From Termitomyces sp. T153 (Eukaryota; Basidiomycota; Agaricomycetes; Agaricales; Lyophyllaceae), in contig JACKQL020000002.1 in NCBI GenBank assembly GCA_018296165.2, positions 2,294,001 through 2,358,000 on the forward strand: a stretch of 64,000 bases of DNA, read 5' to 3'. The position numbers and the translations under genes were made by a program. This document shows positions 1-10,469 of this stretch, one piece after another; position 1 is the stretch's first letter; every line of letters begins with the position of its first letter. A model generated the notes under the pieces. It ran no database searches and had not been told where the DNA came from. It was given only the letters and a program-made list of their open reading frames with translations.

Positions 1-1229
1 AAATATACTAAAGAGAAACAAATTAGGTAAAGCAGTCTGAGTAATGAGATATCTACAATCTCATTTACAGTATCACTAAATGGTACTAATACTTAGCAAT
101 CAGACCTTTGACATCACTCATTTGTTGTCCTTGATATATCTGACTATACAATCATCTAACCACAAACCATACACCTTCAAATTAAAAACCCTGTGGATCA
201 TCAGAAACAGGATGTAGCCTACAGATAGTAGCAATCCAGTCTATTCAAACATAGATATATGTCATAGTACTGAGCAAAAAACCTCCTATTCCAGTCCCTT
301 AACAGAAGACTATCAACTTTACACATTCTATATTAATACTGCCTTCTGAAGCTTTTTCCATCTCAAAGCACCAATAGTAGCATAATAAATTAAACCCACC
401 ATTCTTTTCTCAGAGGCTGTCATAATGCAGTCAAATATTTATTGAGAGCAGGAAAAGTTGGAGATGATTAGGAGTAAGTTGACTCCAAGGTATAGGAACT
501 GATTACTGTAAAACTATAAGAATTCATACTTTCAATGCTGAACCATACACCTTGGAATCAGAAAGTCAACAAACAGCTAGCAGCACTCCAGTCCAAGTAT
601 AGCCTCACTTTGTTTGATTTTACAATTCAATGTTGGTACCACCTAACATCACAGAATACACTTCCAAGTCAGAGGCTATTAGCAATCAGACTCAAGTCAG
701 ATTTATAGTCAAAACATAGTGTATGTCATAAACTTCTCAAAGTCCTTCAGGAACCATAGGTTGCCTAGGGATATATACAGGGCAATCATTCTCCTTTCTA
801 AAAAAATAAGTAGAAGCTTTTAAGAGTCAAAGAAACATCTTATGCCACTTCTTTGGCCATTTTTTGTTATAAATTCATTGTTCTGAACTTTTTTTTGATA
901 GGAAATACATGCATGGGACATGTTCCTTTCCCAAAGAACAGCTAGAAGTGTTCCTTGAGGAGTTGCATTAAAAAACAGTACAATTTCACATAAGTAAGAC
1001 TGAGAATAGTTAAATATTGCCTGAAATATCAAGTCTGGAACCTTTCACACATAGTCAAAGGAGGTTCATATCTATCAAAGTAGTCTACTATAATTTTTTT
1101 TGAGAAAAAACCTGTTCCAAGTGCAAAAAACAGCCAAGTTACCCAAAAAGGAAGGTTCTTGGTCAGCCTTACTAAGCAGAAAAGTCTCGCATTTTTCCCA
1201 GGAGTTGTCCCATATATTGTAGATGAGCT
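1..1229. repeat. R1 dispersed repeat, copy A
   Basis: AT-rich segment with almost no CpG. It aligns, with many transitions and small indels, to 2946-4027. The last 130 bases (about 1100-1229) are the best conserved part of both copies. No protein family is recognised; open frames are short and differ between copies. The left end is cut by the window edge. The two copies flank the 59-bp tandem array, so this may be a segmental duplication or two copies of a non-coding transposon part. Confidence 0.6.
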
Positions 1230-1274
1230 ATGCCTCGTGCCTTCAGCACGGGCCTGTAGCTCTTGCTTCATCCC

Positions 1275-2643
1275 AGACCCAACCTCACTTCATTTGGTTA
1301 GGTCCTTGATATTCTAACTCAATGCTTCATCCCACCTCACTTCATTCAGTTAGGTCCTTGACATTCTAACTCAATGCTTCATCCCAGACCTGTCACAACC
1401 TGCTCCCTAGACACTGCTCCCAACCCCTCCCAATTTCCTGTCTAACTCCCCTGAACCCCACCCACACTTTCGCGCCCACACTGGATAACTCCAACACTTC
1501 TCCAGCAAACCCCGACAGCAACTCCAACTCCCTCTCCGTAGCCATCAACACTCCCCCTGAAACCTTCCCCCACCGTTCCTGGCCACGTCATATGTCCCCA
1601 ACCCCCTACCCTAGTTTACCCAACCCGTCCCGGAGTATCATGATGTCCCCGGAGCAGCCGCGCCCCCAACTGATCCCATCAGAATACCACCGCGGCCTGA
1701 CCTTGAATTGTACCCAACACCCGTCGACTCTGCACAGCTCCATCGACCCCTGCCACCATATCCGCCACCCTCCGAGGTACCCAGTAGTCAGTATATAAGT
1801 TGTAGAATAACTCCTCGAACTTTAGTCTTGATATTACATTTACTGGTTTCCTATGTTTCGTCTCTCGTCTTGTCTCTATTTCTGTTTTTAAGTTTTGAAC
1901 CTATCTTTTTTCCTCAAGTCTCATCTCGTCTCCATCTCATCTTGACTGTATATATTTCCTTTGTTCTTCTAAGTTCCCCTTGCTCCCTATGTCAGTACAA
2001 ACTCCATGCACGCGCCACAACCTGAACATTCTTACGACAACTCCGACCCTTGCTCCCCACTCGGCCCCGGAACCCACCAAGCCCTGGTAATCCCCTATCC
2101 AGCTCCGACCCCGCCCCCATCACCCGAGAAGCCTCCACTTACCCCACAATCTATTTGCACGCCCACAGACTAGGCCTAACACCCGCCCTGGGTCAACGAC
2201 CAGTACCTTTGGTCTTAGACTCCTCTGGACCATTCAGGACTTACTCAGGCCGCTTTCTCTAGGGACCCCCTCGCAAGCTTTCCCCACCTCCGCTCCAACT
2301 CTGGACGCCTAGTTATAAGCGCAGGACATCGTGTCCACCTAGTAAGGACTTGCCAGTGTACTGAGCCCCCGTTGTCAGCGGAACCTGACAAGACCCAACC
2401 TCACTTCATTCGGTTAGGTCCTTGATATTCTAACTCAATGCTAAGTCCCAGACCCAACCTCACTTTGTTCGGTTAGGTCCTTGATATTCTAACTCAATGC
2501 TTCATCCCAGACCCAACCTCACTTCGTTCAGTTAAGTCCTTGTATTTCAAACTCAATGCTAAGTCCCAGACCCAACCTCACTTGGTTCGGTTAGGTCTTT
2601 GTATTTCTAACTCAATGCTTCATCCCAAACCCAACCTCAAACC
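1275..2643. repeat. 59-bp tandem repeat array, interrupted by a solo LTR
   Basis: Units of 59 bp begin AGACCCAACCTCAC and contain GGTTAGGTCCTTG and TAACTCAATGC. Units start at 1275 and 1334 (7 bases short), then 2391, 2450, 2509 and 2568, with a partial unit from 2627. After the LTR the unit ends alternate between CTAAGTCCC and CTTCATCCC, giving a 118-bp higher-order period. A decayed unit lies near 2753-2800. A solo LTR sits at 1391-2390. Confidence 0.8.
1391..2390 (-). repeat. Solo LTR of the self-priming chromovirus family
   Basis: A 1000-bp LTR with TG..CA ends (TGTCACAACC to GGAACCTGACA). In this orientation the given strand is the element's sense strand. It is flanked by a perfect 5-bp target duplication AGACC (1386-1390 and 2391-2395), so it is a clean insertion followed by LTR-LTR recombination. 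It carries a TATATAAG box near 1791 and then AGTCTTGATATTA, the predicted transcript start that the family's primer site matches. It keeps many CpG sites while the flanking R1 repeat has almost none, so it looks young. Confidence 0.9.
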
Positions 2644-2945
2644 TCATCTCTTTCACTATGCTGACTTTGGTCTTTCTTTTTTCAATTGATGTGTTAATAG
2701 TCCTGTTATTGTCAATGTCAGTAGATATAAGTCTTTAACATAATGCTGAAATCCAGACCAAACTTGACTTAACTTAGTTAGGTTCTCAATATTCCAACTC
2801 TTCCAAGTGATTATCATTCAATAAATCATCTTGAACATACTTGAAAATTTAGAAACATTGATCAATCAAAGTCTCCTCCATCTTTTGTCCTCTTTTTATT
2901 CATACACTTTATTGAAGAGCATGTTTGACAATTTTCTAACACCAA
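2644..2945. other. AT-rich spacer without a gene
   Basis: Pyrimidine-rich, AT-rich sequence between the 59-bp array and R1 copy B. It contains one degenerate array unit near 2753-2800. I see no other feature. Confidence 0.5.
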
Positions 2946-4027
2946 AATATACTAAAGAGAAAGAAATCAGGGAAAGTAGCCTGAATAATGAGATATCTAT
3001 AATCTCATTTATGGTATCACTACATGGTACTGATACTTAGCAATCAGACCTTTGATTTGATTCTTTTTCAAAATCCCTTTCCAATACTCTATCTAATCAA
3101 GATTTATTACACATCACACCTCTGTTTTCTTCAACTCAATATATCTGACATACAATCATTTAATTACAAACCATACACTTTCAAATCAGAAAGCCTGTGG
3201 ATCCTCAGAAACAGAAGCTAGCCTACAGCTATCAGTAATCCAACTTATCAGAACATACATATATGTCATAGTAGACCTCCTGTTCCAGTCTCTTAACAGA
3301 GGACTATCAACTTTACACAGTCTATATAAATACTACCTTCTGAAGATTTTTCCATCTCAAAACAATCTTTAATGCTGTCTCCACCAATAGTTCCATTAGC
3401 ATAATAAATTCAACCCACCAGTCTTGTTCAGAGGCTGTCATAATGTAGTCAAATATCCATTGAGAGCAGAAAAGGTTGGAGATGATCAGGAGTAAGTTGA
3501 CTCTAAGTATAAGAACTGATTACTGTTATAAGAATACACACTTTCAAGTCTGAACACACACCTTGAAATCAGAAAGCCAGTAATCAGCCACAGTCCAAGG
3601 ATAGCCTCACTTTGTTTGGTTGAGGATTTGATTTTACAATTGAATGAAGAATAAGTAGAAGCTTTCAAGAGTCAGAGAAACACTTTATACCACTTCTTTA
3701 GCCATTTTTGATCATGGATTTCATTGTTCTGGACTTTCTTCCTTTCCCAAAGAACAGCCAGAAGTGTTGTCAGAAGAGGTACATTAAAAGACAGTACATT
3801 TCACATAAGTCATGCCTGAAAAAGGCTGAAAATTGTCTGAAATATCAATCTTAATGGCTCAAAAGAACAATAGATTCATGCTATCAACCAAAGCTGTCTG
3901 TTATGCCATTTTTTTCCCCATTCAAAGTGCGAAAAACAGCCAAGCTACCCAAAAAGGATGGTTCTTGGTCAGCCTTACTAAGCAGAAAAGTTGTCGCATT
4001 TTTCCCAGGAGTTGTCCCATATATTAT
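2946..4027. repeat. R1 dispersed repeat, copy B
   Basis: Second copy of the R1 repeat. It begins with the same AAATATACTAAAGAG start as position 2 and ends in the same conserved block (about 3925-4027: GCCAAGCTACCCAAAAAGG and following). It directly abuts a copia-type RNase H tail at about 4028. CpG is nearly absent. Function unknown. Confidence 0.6.
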
Positions 4028-4178
4028 AGATTTTCTTTGTGAACAGTTACATACAGGTTCTTTTTCCACTACTTGGATTCCAACTACAGACATGACATCA
4101 GATATTCTTACAAAAGCTCTTCCAAAAAACTTACATTACAGATTTATTCTGACACTTGGACTTGTTTCTAACTCATGA
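4028..4178 (+). pseudogene. pol: Copia-family C pol fragment: RNase H C-terminus
   Basis: The last about 48 codons of a Ty1/copia polyprotein, including WIPTTDMTSDILTKALP, the conserved C-terminal signature of copia RNase H, followed by a TGA stop at 4176-4178. The rest of pol is missing, cut at the R1 boundary. It is followed after 37 bases by a truncated LTR of family C, the same LTR found at 62075-62364. It is therefore the 3' end of a copia C copy whose 5' part is lost. Confidence 0.75.
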
Positions 4179-4215
4179 TTCCCTTATTGTGCCCTTTTTG
4201 TTGCTGATGGGGTTG

Positions 4216-4416
4216 TGTTAGACTGGTAACTTCACCTTCCTCTTTTGGCATGATTAGTAATCACTTAGATACAGTCATGTTGAACTTAACTTACCTCCTC
4301 AGTCTGTTTCTCCCATTGTAGTTGACACTGAGGTTGTAAGTCAAGTTTTCTGCTAGTTTTGTTTTTATGACTCATGCATATTATGTAGTTTGTCTTTTAT
4401 TGTCACTACTAGGTAT
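4216..4416 (+). repeat. Truncated LTR of copia family C
   Basis: Starts TGTTAGACTGG and matches the reverse complement of 62364 to about 62162 for 200 bases. It is cut at CACTACTAGGTA where the copia A LTR begins. It contains no CpG, while the 62-kb copy has eleven in the same interval, and each is TpG, CpA or TpA here. Confidence 0.85.
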
Positions 4417-4771
4417 TGTTGAGCAATGACTCTGCTGCCCACTAGTCTTGTAATTATTATTATTTCCTTTTTTTTGGGTTTATTTCTTGTTTTATGCCAT
4501 GGCACACATTCACCATTGTTTGTTTGCTATTCTTTAGATAAAACCTTATTTTATTTCTACAAAACATATGCATCTACAAACCACACCCTTAGTCATTTGC
4601 ATGCTATCGTGTTTGAACACTAAGGGTGTGTAGCTTGTTCTTACCTATGATGCCTCATTACTTACTCATACCTGTAGTTAACATACTTCATATTGTTCTA
4701 CAGGTCAATATAGTCGTTTCCACGCTATCATGTCTGAACACTAAGGTTAACATACTTCATATTGTTCTACA
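4417..4771 (+). repeat. Copia A 5' LTR
   Basis: A 355-bp LTR, TGTTGAGCAATGACT to TTGTTCTACA. It is nearly the same as 9205-9561. Most differences are transitions, and CpG sites are lost independently in each copy, for example GCATGCTATCG here against GCACGCTATTG in the 3' LTR. Confidence 0.9.
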
Positions 4772-4796
4772 GGTTATGGGCCTCGCTCCCGCTTCC
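4772..4796 (+). promoter_or_regulatory. Copia A primer-binding site, half-tRNA(iMet) type
   Basis: Begins GGTTATGGGCC directly after the LTR. This complements the CCCAUAACC anticodon-loop region of initiator tRNA-Met, as in Drosophila copia and Ty5, which use a cleaved tRNA half as primer. The next bases, CTCGCTCCCGCTTCC, would continue the pairing back into the D arm if the host tRNA has a CGAGG/CCUCG anticodon stem. That last point is inference. Confidence 0.75.
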
Positions 4797-4867
4797 ATTG
4801 AAAATACACAGACATGAGAAAATGACTTGAACACTATATGTGACACACAGCTCCACACTGCCCAAAA

Positions 4868-7800
4868 ATGTCTAACCCAAGCTCCACAAATCCACCCACC
4901 TTCCCCAAAAATTTACAGTTTGATGGTACCAACTTTGGACAGTTCAAAAAGCAAATCATGATTGCAGCACAAGCACAAGGAGCATGAGGATACCTCGAGG
5001 GCACCATCAAAGACCCAGCATCGAGTGAACAAGGAGACCAAACCAGGAAAGGCCTTGTCAAAGACAAGTCAACCAATGCTGGTGCTGCCCAGACCAGAAC
5101 TGGAATGGAGTGGTCATCCCTGACCCCATCGGTGCATCAGTGGAAGAGTGGGATGTCCGCAATGCCTGGACATTGGCATTGATCATATACAACTGCAAAA
5201 ACCCCATGGGGCTAGGTATTAAGATGGACGGTACAGCAGTTGAGGCATGGGAACAGCTTACTGCAAACTATGGCATGGTATCAGAACTAGCAGCAATGGG
5301 AGCCAAGAACTTACTGCATACCATGATGCTAGCTGATGGAGGAGACTTTCCAGCCCACATTCAAGACTTACACATCAAATGGGAGGAGGCTACAGAAAAG
5401 GGAGCAGCAATTAGCGATGCCACATTCAGGACAATAGTCATGAACTCACTCCCCAAATTCTGGAATGTAGTCATAGCCAGTCAGTATGCCACAAAAATAT
5501 CAAACGACCTGATATCCAGACTCACCATTCACTTGGAGCATCTGAAAGCACAGAAGCAAACAAATACATCAGTTGCCACCCTTGCTGCTACCACAAAACC
5601 TCAGAAACCAAAGCTTGTATGCACCAACTCTAACTGCAAGTGCACAGGACATCTCCAGAAGAACTGCTACTGGAAAGGGGAAGGAAAGGAAGGACAGTTC
5701 CCATCCAACTTTTGAAACCAAGACAGTGCCCTTGCGAGCCTTGCAAACAAAAATATGGATACCACAAACACACCCATGGCCAACCTAGCAGTAATAAATG
5801 CCACAGACAAGATGCCACAAGTCACCTATGTGCTAGCTGCCCAAGTTAAAAACTCCTTAAAAGCAAATAAGATGAACTTACTCAACCTCTACGCACTCAA
5901 AATTGACACCCCTATTCCCACGTTTGCAGACTCAAGAGCTAGTGACCACTGTTTTGTAAGATGGGAGGACTTTGCCAAATACATGCAACTCACCCAGCCA
6001 AGGGAAGGGAAGGCTGCAACCCAAGATGGTGTCTTCCATATTATTGGCCAAGTAACAGTTAAGAAACAGATACAGACTAACCAGGGCATCTCAGAGCTAG
6101 TCTTCTGCAATGCTCTGCATACACCAGACCTTGCTGCCAACCTTATCTCTGTCAGGCGCTTTGACAAAGCAGGATTCTTGATCATGTTTGCAAAAGGGAA
6201 GGTTGTACTCTGTGACCCTGATGGGAAGGAAGTGTTAACCGGTCAAGGCGCTGGCAGAATGTACACACTGGAAGCTCTAAACCCACCACTTGTTAGGGCT
6301 ATGGTGGCATCGTTCCTCAACAGACCAGTCGACATGGATGGGTGGCATAGATGTTTTGCCCATGCGGGGGTTGACAGCATTCAACAACTGATACAAAAGG
6401 GGTTAGTTGATGGAATCAGGGTCAAGGGAAACCTAGAAGTAAAGGGACTGTGCAAAGACTGCATTTATGGTAAACACATGGCTCAACCATATGATGGCAT
6501 GCATGAATACAAAAAAGCCCCAAATGAGTGCATCCACCTAGACCTATGGGGTCCAGCATCAACACAATTGATAGGAGGCACATCATACATGATGATAGTG
6601 GTAGATGGACACACAACACACCTCGCAGGCTACTTCCTGTCCAGAAAAGATGCACCTAGCACCCTCAAGGTGTTAAGACTCTACCATACCAAGTCTGAGT
6701 GGCAAACTGGTCACAAGTTGCAGGCGATCCATGTAGATGCTGGGCGTGAGTGGGTAAACGAGATGTGGCATGAGTATTGCAGGCAACATGGCATAGTACT
6801 GAAGGTCACCACACCATACGTGCACGCTCAAAATGGCCTAGCTGAGCAAGCGATTAGGATGATCATTGAAGGCATATGGTGTATCTTGATCAAAAGCAAA
6901 CTACCAAAGGACTTGTGGGCAGAGGCTGCTGTGACTCAGATATATATGTGTAATCATCTCCCATCAGCATGCCAACCCAACAAGGTACCTGAGGAAGCAT
7001 GGAGTAATAAGAGACAAAGTGTTGCTCACCTTTGACCTTTTGGATGCATCACCTTTGCCAAGATTCCAGAGGAGCTCATCAAATCAAAACTGGACCCACA
7101 GTCAGTCAAGTGTGTCCTAATAGGGTACTTAGTGAGTGGATACAAGCTTTTTGAATGTGGCTCAAGGTCCATCATCACATCCTGTGATGTTATTTTTAAT
7201 GAGGGTATAGGGCACAGATCACTTACCACATTCGACAACGATGAGGACCTACTCAGCTTAGCTGACCCTGTGCCACAGACTTGTGCCCCAGGACTACTTA
7301 TGCCACATCAACCAATCACTCTGAGAATCAGTGACACCAACACACCACTTCATACGAGACCCTCTACCAATGCAGCCAATTGCAAAGACAACTCTGAGAT
7401 TGACACCCAGAGCACAGCCACCACCATGCCACCCATGGTTACCACTCCAGAAGCTGACACTCAACAGCCTCCCACCCAACCCAGTCCAATACAAGCCACC
7501 TTATTGCAAAGATCTGACCAGATCAGAGAAAAAATGTCTAGAACCACCTCTACAAACCTTGTGCATGATAACTATGCTTCTCTTGCCCTCCTTGATGACG
7601 TGTATAACCCCAACAATGACTTCTTTGTCCCCAGGACATTTGACAAGGCCATGCACAGGCCAGACCTGTGGCAGCCAGCAATGGACAAGGAACTACAGGT
7701 TATGAATGAGAGGGGTGTGTTCCAAGTGATCGACTCAAAGGATGTACCAGAGGGAAAGAAGATTATTGGTTATCAATGGGTTTATGCGGTGAAATACAAT

Positions 7801-9137
7801 GCAGAGGGCTACATTGTGAGGTGCAAGGCAAGACTTGTGGCAAAGGGGTATTCCCAGATTGTGGGGGAAGACTATGAGGAGACATACCCGTGGTGGTTAG
7901 GTTGGAGTTGATCCGCATATCAGCAGCAGTGGCAGCCCAGATGGACTAGCATATCTGGCAAGTTGACTTTGTGTCTGCTTACTTGAACAGTGTCCTGGAC
8001 TTTCAGGTATTTATGAGGATCTGCTTCTCTGGGGGGGAGGGGAAGGTCATAGAACTCAGGAAGACCCTGTATGGATTAATGCAGGAGGGGCAAGACTGGT
8101 TCTGGACACTCAACCAAGCACACAACAAGCTAGGATACCACATGTCACATGCAGACACCTGCGTACGTACTAGGACCTCATCTGGTGAGCACACAATCAC
8201 GAATACCTTTAACGATGAAGTGTTTGGGGTCTCTACTACCCAGCAAGGAGTGGACCTTGCGAAGGCAGAGCTGTCTGCCATCTATAACATCAAAGACCTC
8301 AGCACACCATCATATATTGTTGGTTTGGCTATCGAATGCCACTCAGATACAGGTGCAATATCCCTATCCCAGAAAGCATACCTGAGATGGGTACTGGATC
8401 GTTTTGGCATGACAAACTGCAACCCACAAGGTACACCATTACTCCCAGGTATCCAACTCACAACATCCATGTCACCCAAAAATACAGTGGAGCTCAAGTT
8501 CATGGCCAATAAGCCTTATCATCAACTACTAGGTTCACTGATATGGGCCCAGGTAGCCACACAACCAGACCTTTCATTTGCCATTGGGCTACTTGCCAGA
8601 TTCCAGTTGAACCCCAGCCCAGCCCACTGGAACGCACTGCAATATGTATTGGGATACATAAAAGGCACCCTAGACTACAAAATCACCTACACAAGGACCA
8701 AAGACATGGACAACAAGGTGCTTGGCTACGCAGATGCAGATTTCAGGGGAGATCTGGACATGAGGAGATCGACCAATGGATATGTGTTTCTGATGGCTGG
8801 AGGGGCGGTATCTTGGAGTTTGAAGAGGCAGGCTATGGTAATGTTGAGTACCATGGAAGCTGAGTACATTGCAGCAACTCGTGCTGCGCAACAAGCTCTC
8901 TGGATGTACAACTTCTTAACAGAGATTGACATCCCTCAGCAACTCCCGATGAACCTCCACATCGACAACCAATCCTTGATTGCTCTAGCTACTTCCACAA
9001 AAGGCCACTCCCATGCTAAACACATCAACATCAGGCACCACTACATTTGCAAACACCTCCACGATGGTGATATTACTCTCACTCATGTCCCATCCACCAA
9101 GAACATAGCCAACTTATTTACAAAACCTCTATCATGA
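4868..9137 (+). pseudogene. pol: Copia A gag-pol polyprotein (broken)
   Basis: Starts at ATG 4868 (MSNPSSTNPPTF). The gag part ends in a zinc knuckle (CTNSNCKCTGHLQKNC, about 5617-5666). Then come a protease whose active site reads ADSRAS instead of DSGAS, an integrase with an H..H and C-x2-C zinc motif (WHRCFAH, CKDC) and a DLWGP catalytic Asp region, an RT from about 7600, and RNase H ending at TGA 9135. Damage: TGA at about 4984, a frameshift near 5090, stops at 5713 and 7033, and a frameshift near 7890. The RT centre reads FNDE where the family has FTDD/VDD. Most stops are explained by CGA to TGA. The element is dead. Confidence 0.85.
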
Positions 9138-9204
9138 CTCACTCATGAGCATCTCATTGGGCTTTTGGGACTTCAAGCCTAGGCATCCAGCTCATCAGAG
9201 AGAG

Positions 9205-9561
9205 TGTTGAGCAATGACTCTGCTGCCCACTAGTCTTGTAATTATTATTATTTCCCTTTTTTTTTGGGTTTATTTCTTGTTTTACATCATGGCACACATT
9301 CACCATTGTTTGTTTGCTATTCTTTAGATAAAACCTTATTTTATTTCTACAAAACATATGCATCCACAAACCACACCCTTAGTCATTTGCACGCTATTGT
9401 GTCTGAACACTAAGGGTGTGTAGCTTGTTCTTACCTACGATGCCTTGTTACTTACTTATACCTGTAGTTAACATACTTCGTATTGTTCTACAGGTCAATA
9501 TAGTCGTTTCCACACTATCATGTCTGAACACTAAGGTTAACATACTTTGTATTGTTCTACA
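9205..9561 (+). repeat. Copia A 3' LTR
   Basis: A 357-bp LTR matching 4417-4771. It is preceded by a short purine tract (CAGAGAGAG) serving as polypurine tract. It ends TTCTACA and runs directly into Tc1 transposase sequence. Confidence 0.9.
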
Positions 9562-10001
9562 GGTTGGAATGGGGTAGAAAAGCTGGTGGAGGTGGTGGGG
9601 ATCATGAATGCAGAACAGTACTGGGAAATTTTGGATGATGGAGCAAAGGAGAGCTTTGAAAGATGGAGGGTACCTGTGACTTTCAACAGGACAATGACCC
9701 CAAACACAACTTCAAGAGGGCTAACAAGTGGTTTGAAGACAACAACTTTGATGTCCTCTGGTGGCCAGCCCAATCCCCTGATCTTAACCCTATTGAACAC
9801 CTCTGGGAGTACTTCAAGAAGCAGCTTAGGCAGTATGAAACACTTCCTCATGGTGTGCATGAATTGTGGGAGAGGGTTGCAAAGGAGTGGGATGGAATAC
9901 CAGCAGAGATATGCCAAAGACTGATAGAAAGCATGCCTAGAAGGATTCAAGTAGTTATCAAGGCAAATGGAGGACACAAAAGTACTAAATACCAAAATTA
10001 G
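9562..10001 (+). pseudogene. Tc1/mariner transposase, C-terminal half
   Basis: DDE transposase of the Tc1 type. QQDNDPKH carries the second catalytic Asp. WPAQSPDLNPIEHLWE carries the third acidic residue. The conserved C-terminal segment PRRIQVVIKANGGH follows, with stop at 9999-10001. One frameshift lies near 9670, between the KLVEVVGIMNAEQYWEIL part and the DDE part. The N-terminal half (HTH and first Asp) is missing: copia A abuts the gene at the codons for Gly-Trp-Asn-Gly, and the missing half is not found on the other side of copia A. Confidence 0.85.
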
Positions 10002-10006
10002 AGACA

Positions 10007-10209
10007 CTCAAAAAACTGTCCCAATGAGTGAATATTTTCAAATGGTCATTACTCCATCAGTTTTGATTCAAATAACATAAACTAAAATGCAATTTGTGGC
10101 TATGATGCCATAGTATTTTACATGATTTAACCAGAATTTTAAATTCTTCCAATCCTTCATGCCAATGTCATCTTTCAAAAAGTATAAAACATTGGGACAG
10201 TTTTTTGAG
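10007..10209. repeat. 20-bp perfect inverted repeat at the Tc1 right end
   Basis: CTCAAAAAACTGTCCCAATG at 10007-10026 and its exact reverse complement at 10190-10209, 163 bases apart. The right arm followed by CCACTGTG reads outward-in like a Tc1-type terminal repeat (CACAGTGGCTCAAAAAACTG). The left arm, six bases after the transposase stop, is a subterminal copy in opposite orientation. Confidence 0.75.
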
Positions 10210-10469
10210 CCACTGTGAAATGGGGATAAAAAAAATGAGTTGCAGTGTTAATGGGAAACTTGAAGATGTCGTTCCAAATAAATCATGTCCCACTGATAGC
10301 ATAGAGATCCACCATGTTCAAAGTCTACAAAAAGCTACCAGAACTTGCTCAGAATGTTGAACATTGACCGGTGGCCAATAACGAGTACTATAGGCGCTAT
10401 TTTGAAAGGAACGTGACAAATATCAAACGCGTTCTTATCGTTACATACTTCGACGACCATCTCTTGAGA
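10210..10469 (+). promoter_or_regulatory. Upstream region of the PIF1-like gene
   Basis: Non-coding. The nearest element I can point to is a CCAAT pentamer at 10375-10379 (GTGGCCAATAACG), 91 bases before the chosen ATG. No clear TATA box. CpG density rises here compared with the repeat to the left, marking the start of the gene island. Confidence 0.4.

Larger units (their letters stand above)
4417..9561 (+). mobile_element. Copia A: Ty1/copia retrotransposon with both LTRs
   Basis: About 5.1 kb. Order: 5' LTR, primer site, gag, protease, integrase, RT and RNase H, a purine-rich CAGAGAGAG tract, 3' LTR. This domain order defines Ty1/copia (Pseudoviridae). The flanks differ (GGTAT before, GGTTG after), so there is no intact target duplication. 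The left flank is another copia and the right flank is the middle of a Tc1 transposase gene, so one end was probably rearranged. The coding part has stops, a frameshift and changed catalytic residues; it is not autonomous. Confidence 0.9.

Noticed and set aside
2391..2640. GGTTAGGT inside the 59-bp units as telomeric repeat
   Set aside because: It occurs once per 59-bp unit and not in tandem; no TTAGGG runs are present.
1275..2643. CRISPR-like array
   Set aside because: Units are adjacent without spacers, and the sequence is eukaryotic.
4412..9566. Target duplication for copia A
   Set aside because: GGTAT and GGTTG agree at only three of five bases and the flanks belong to different elements.
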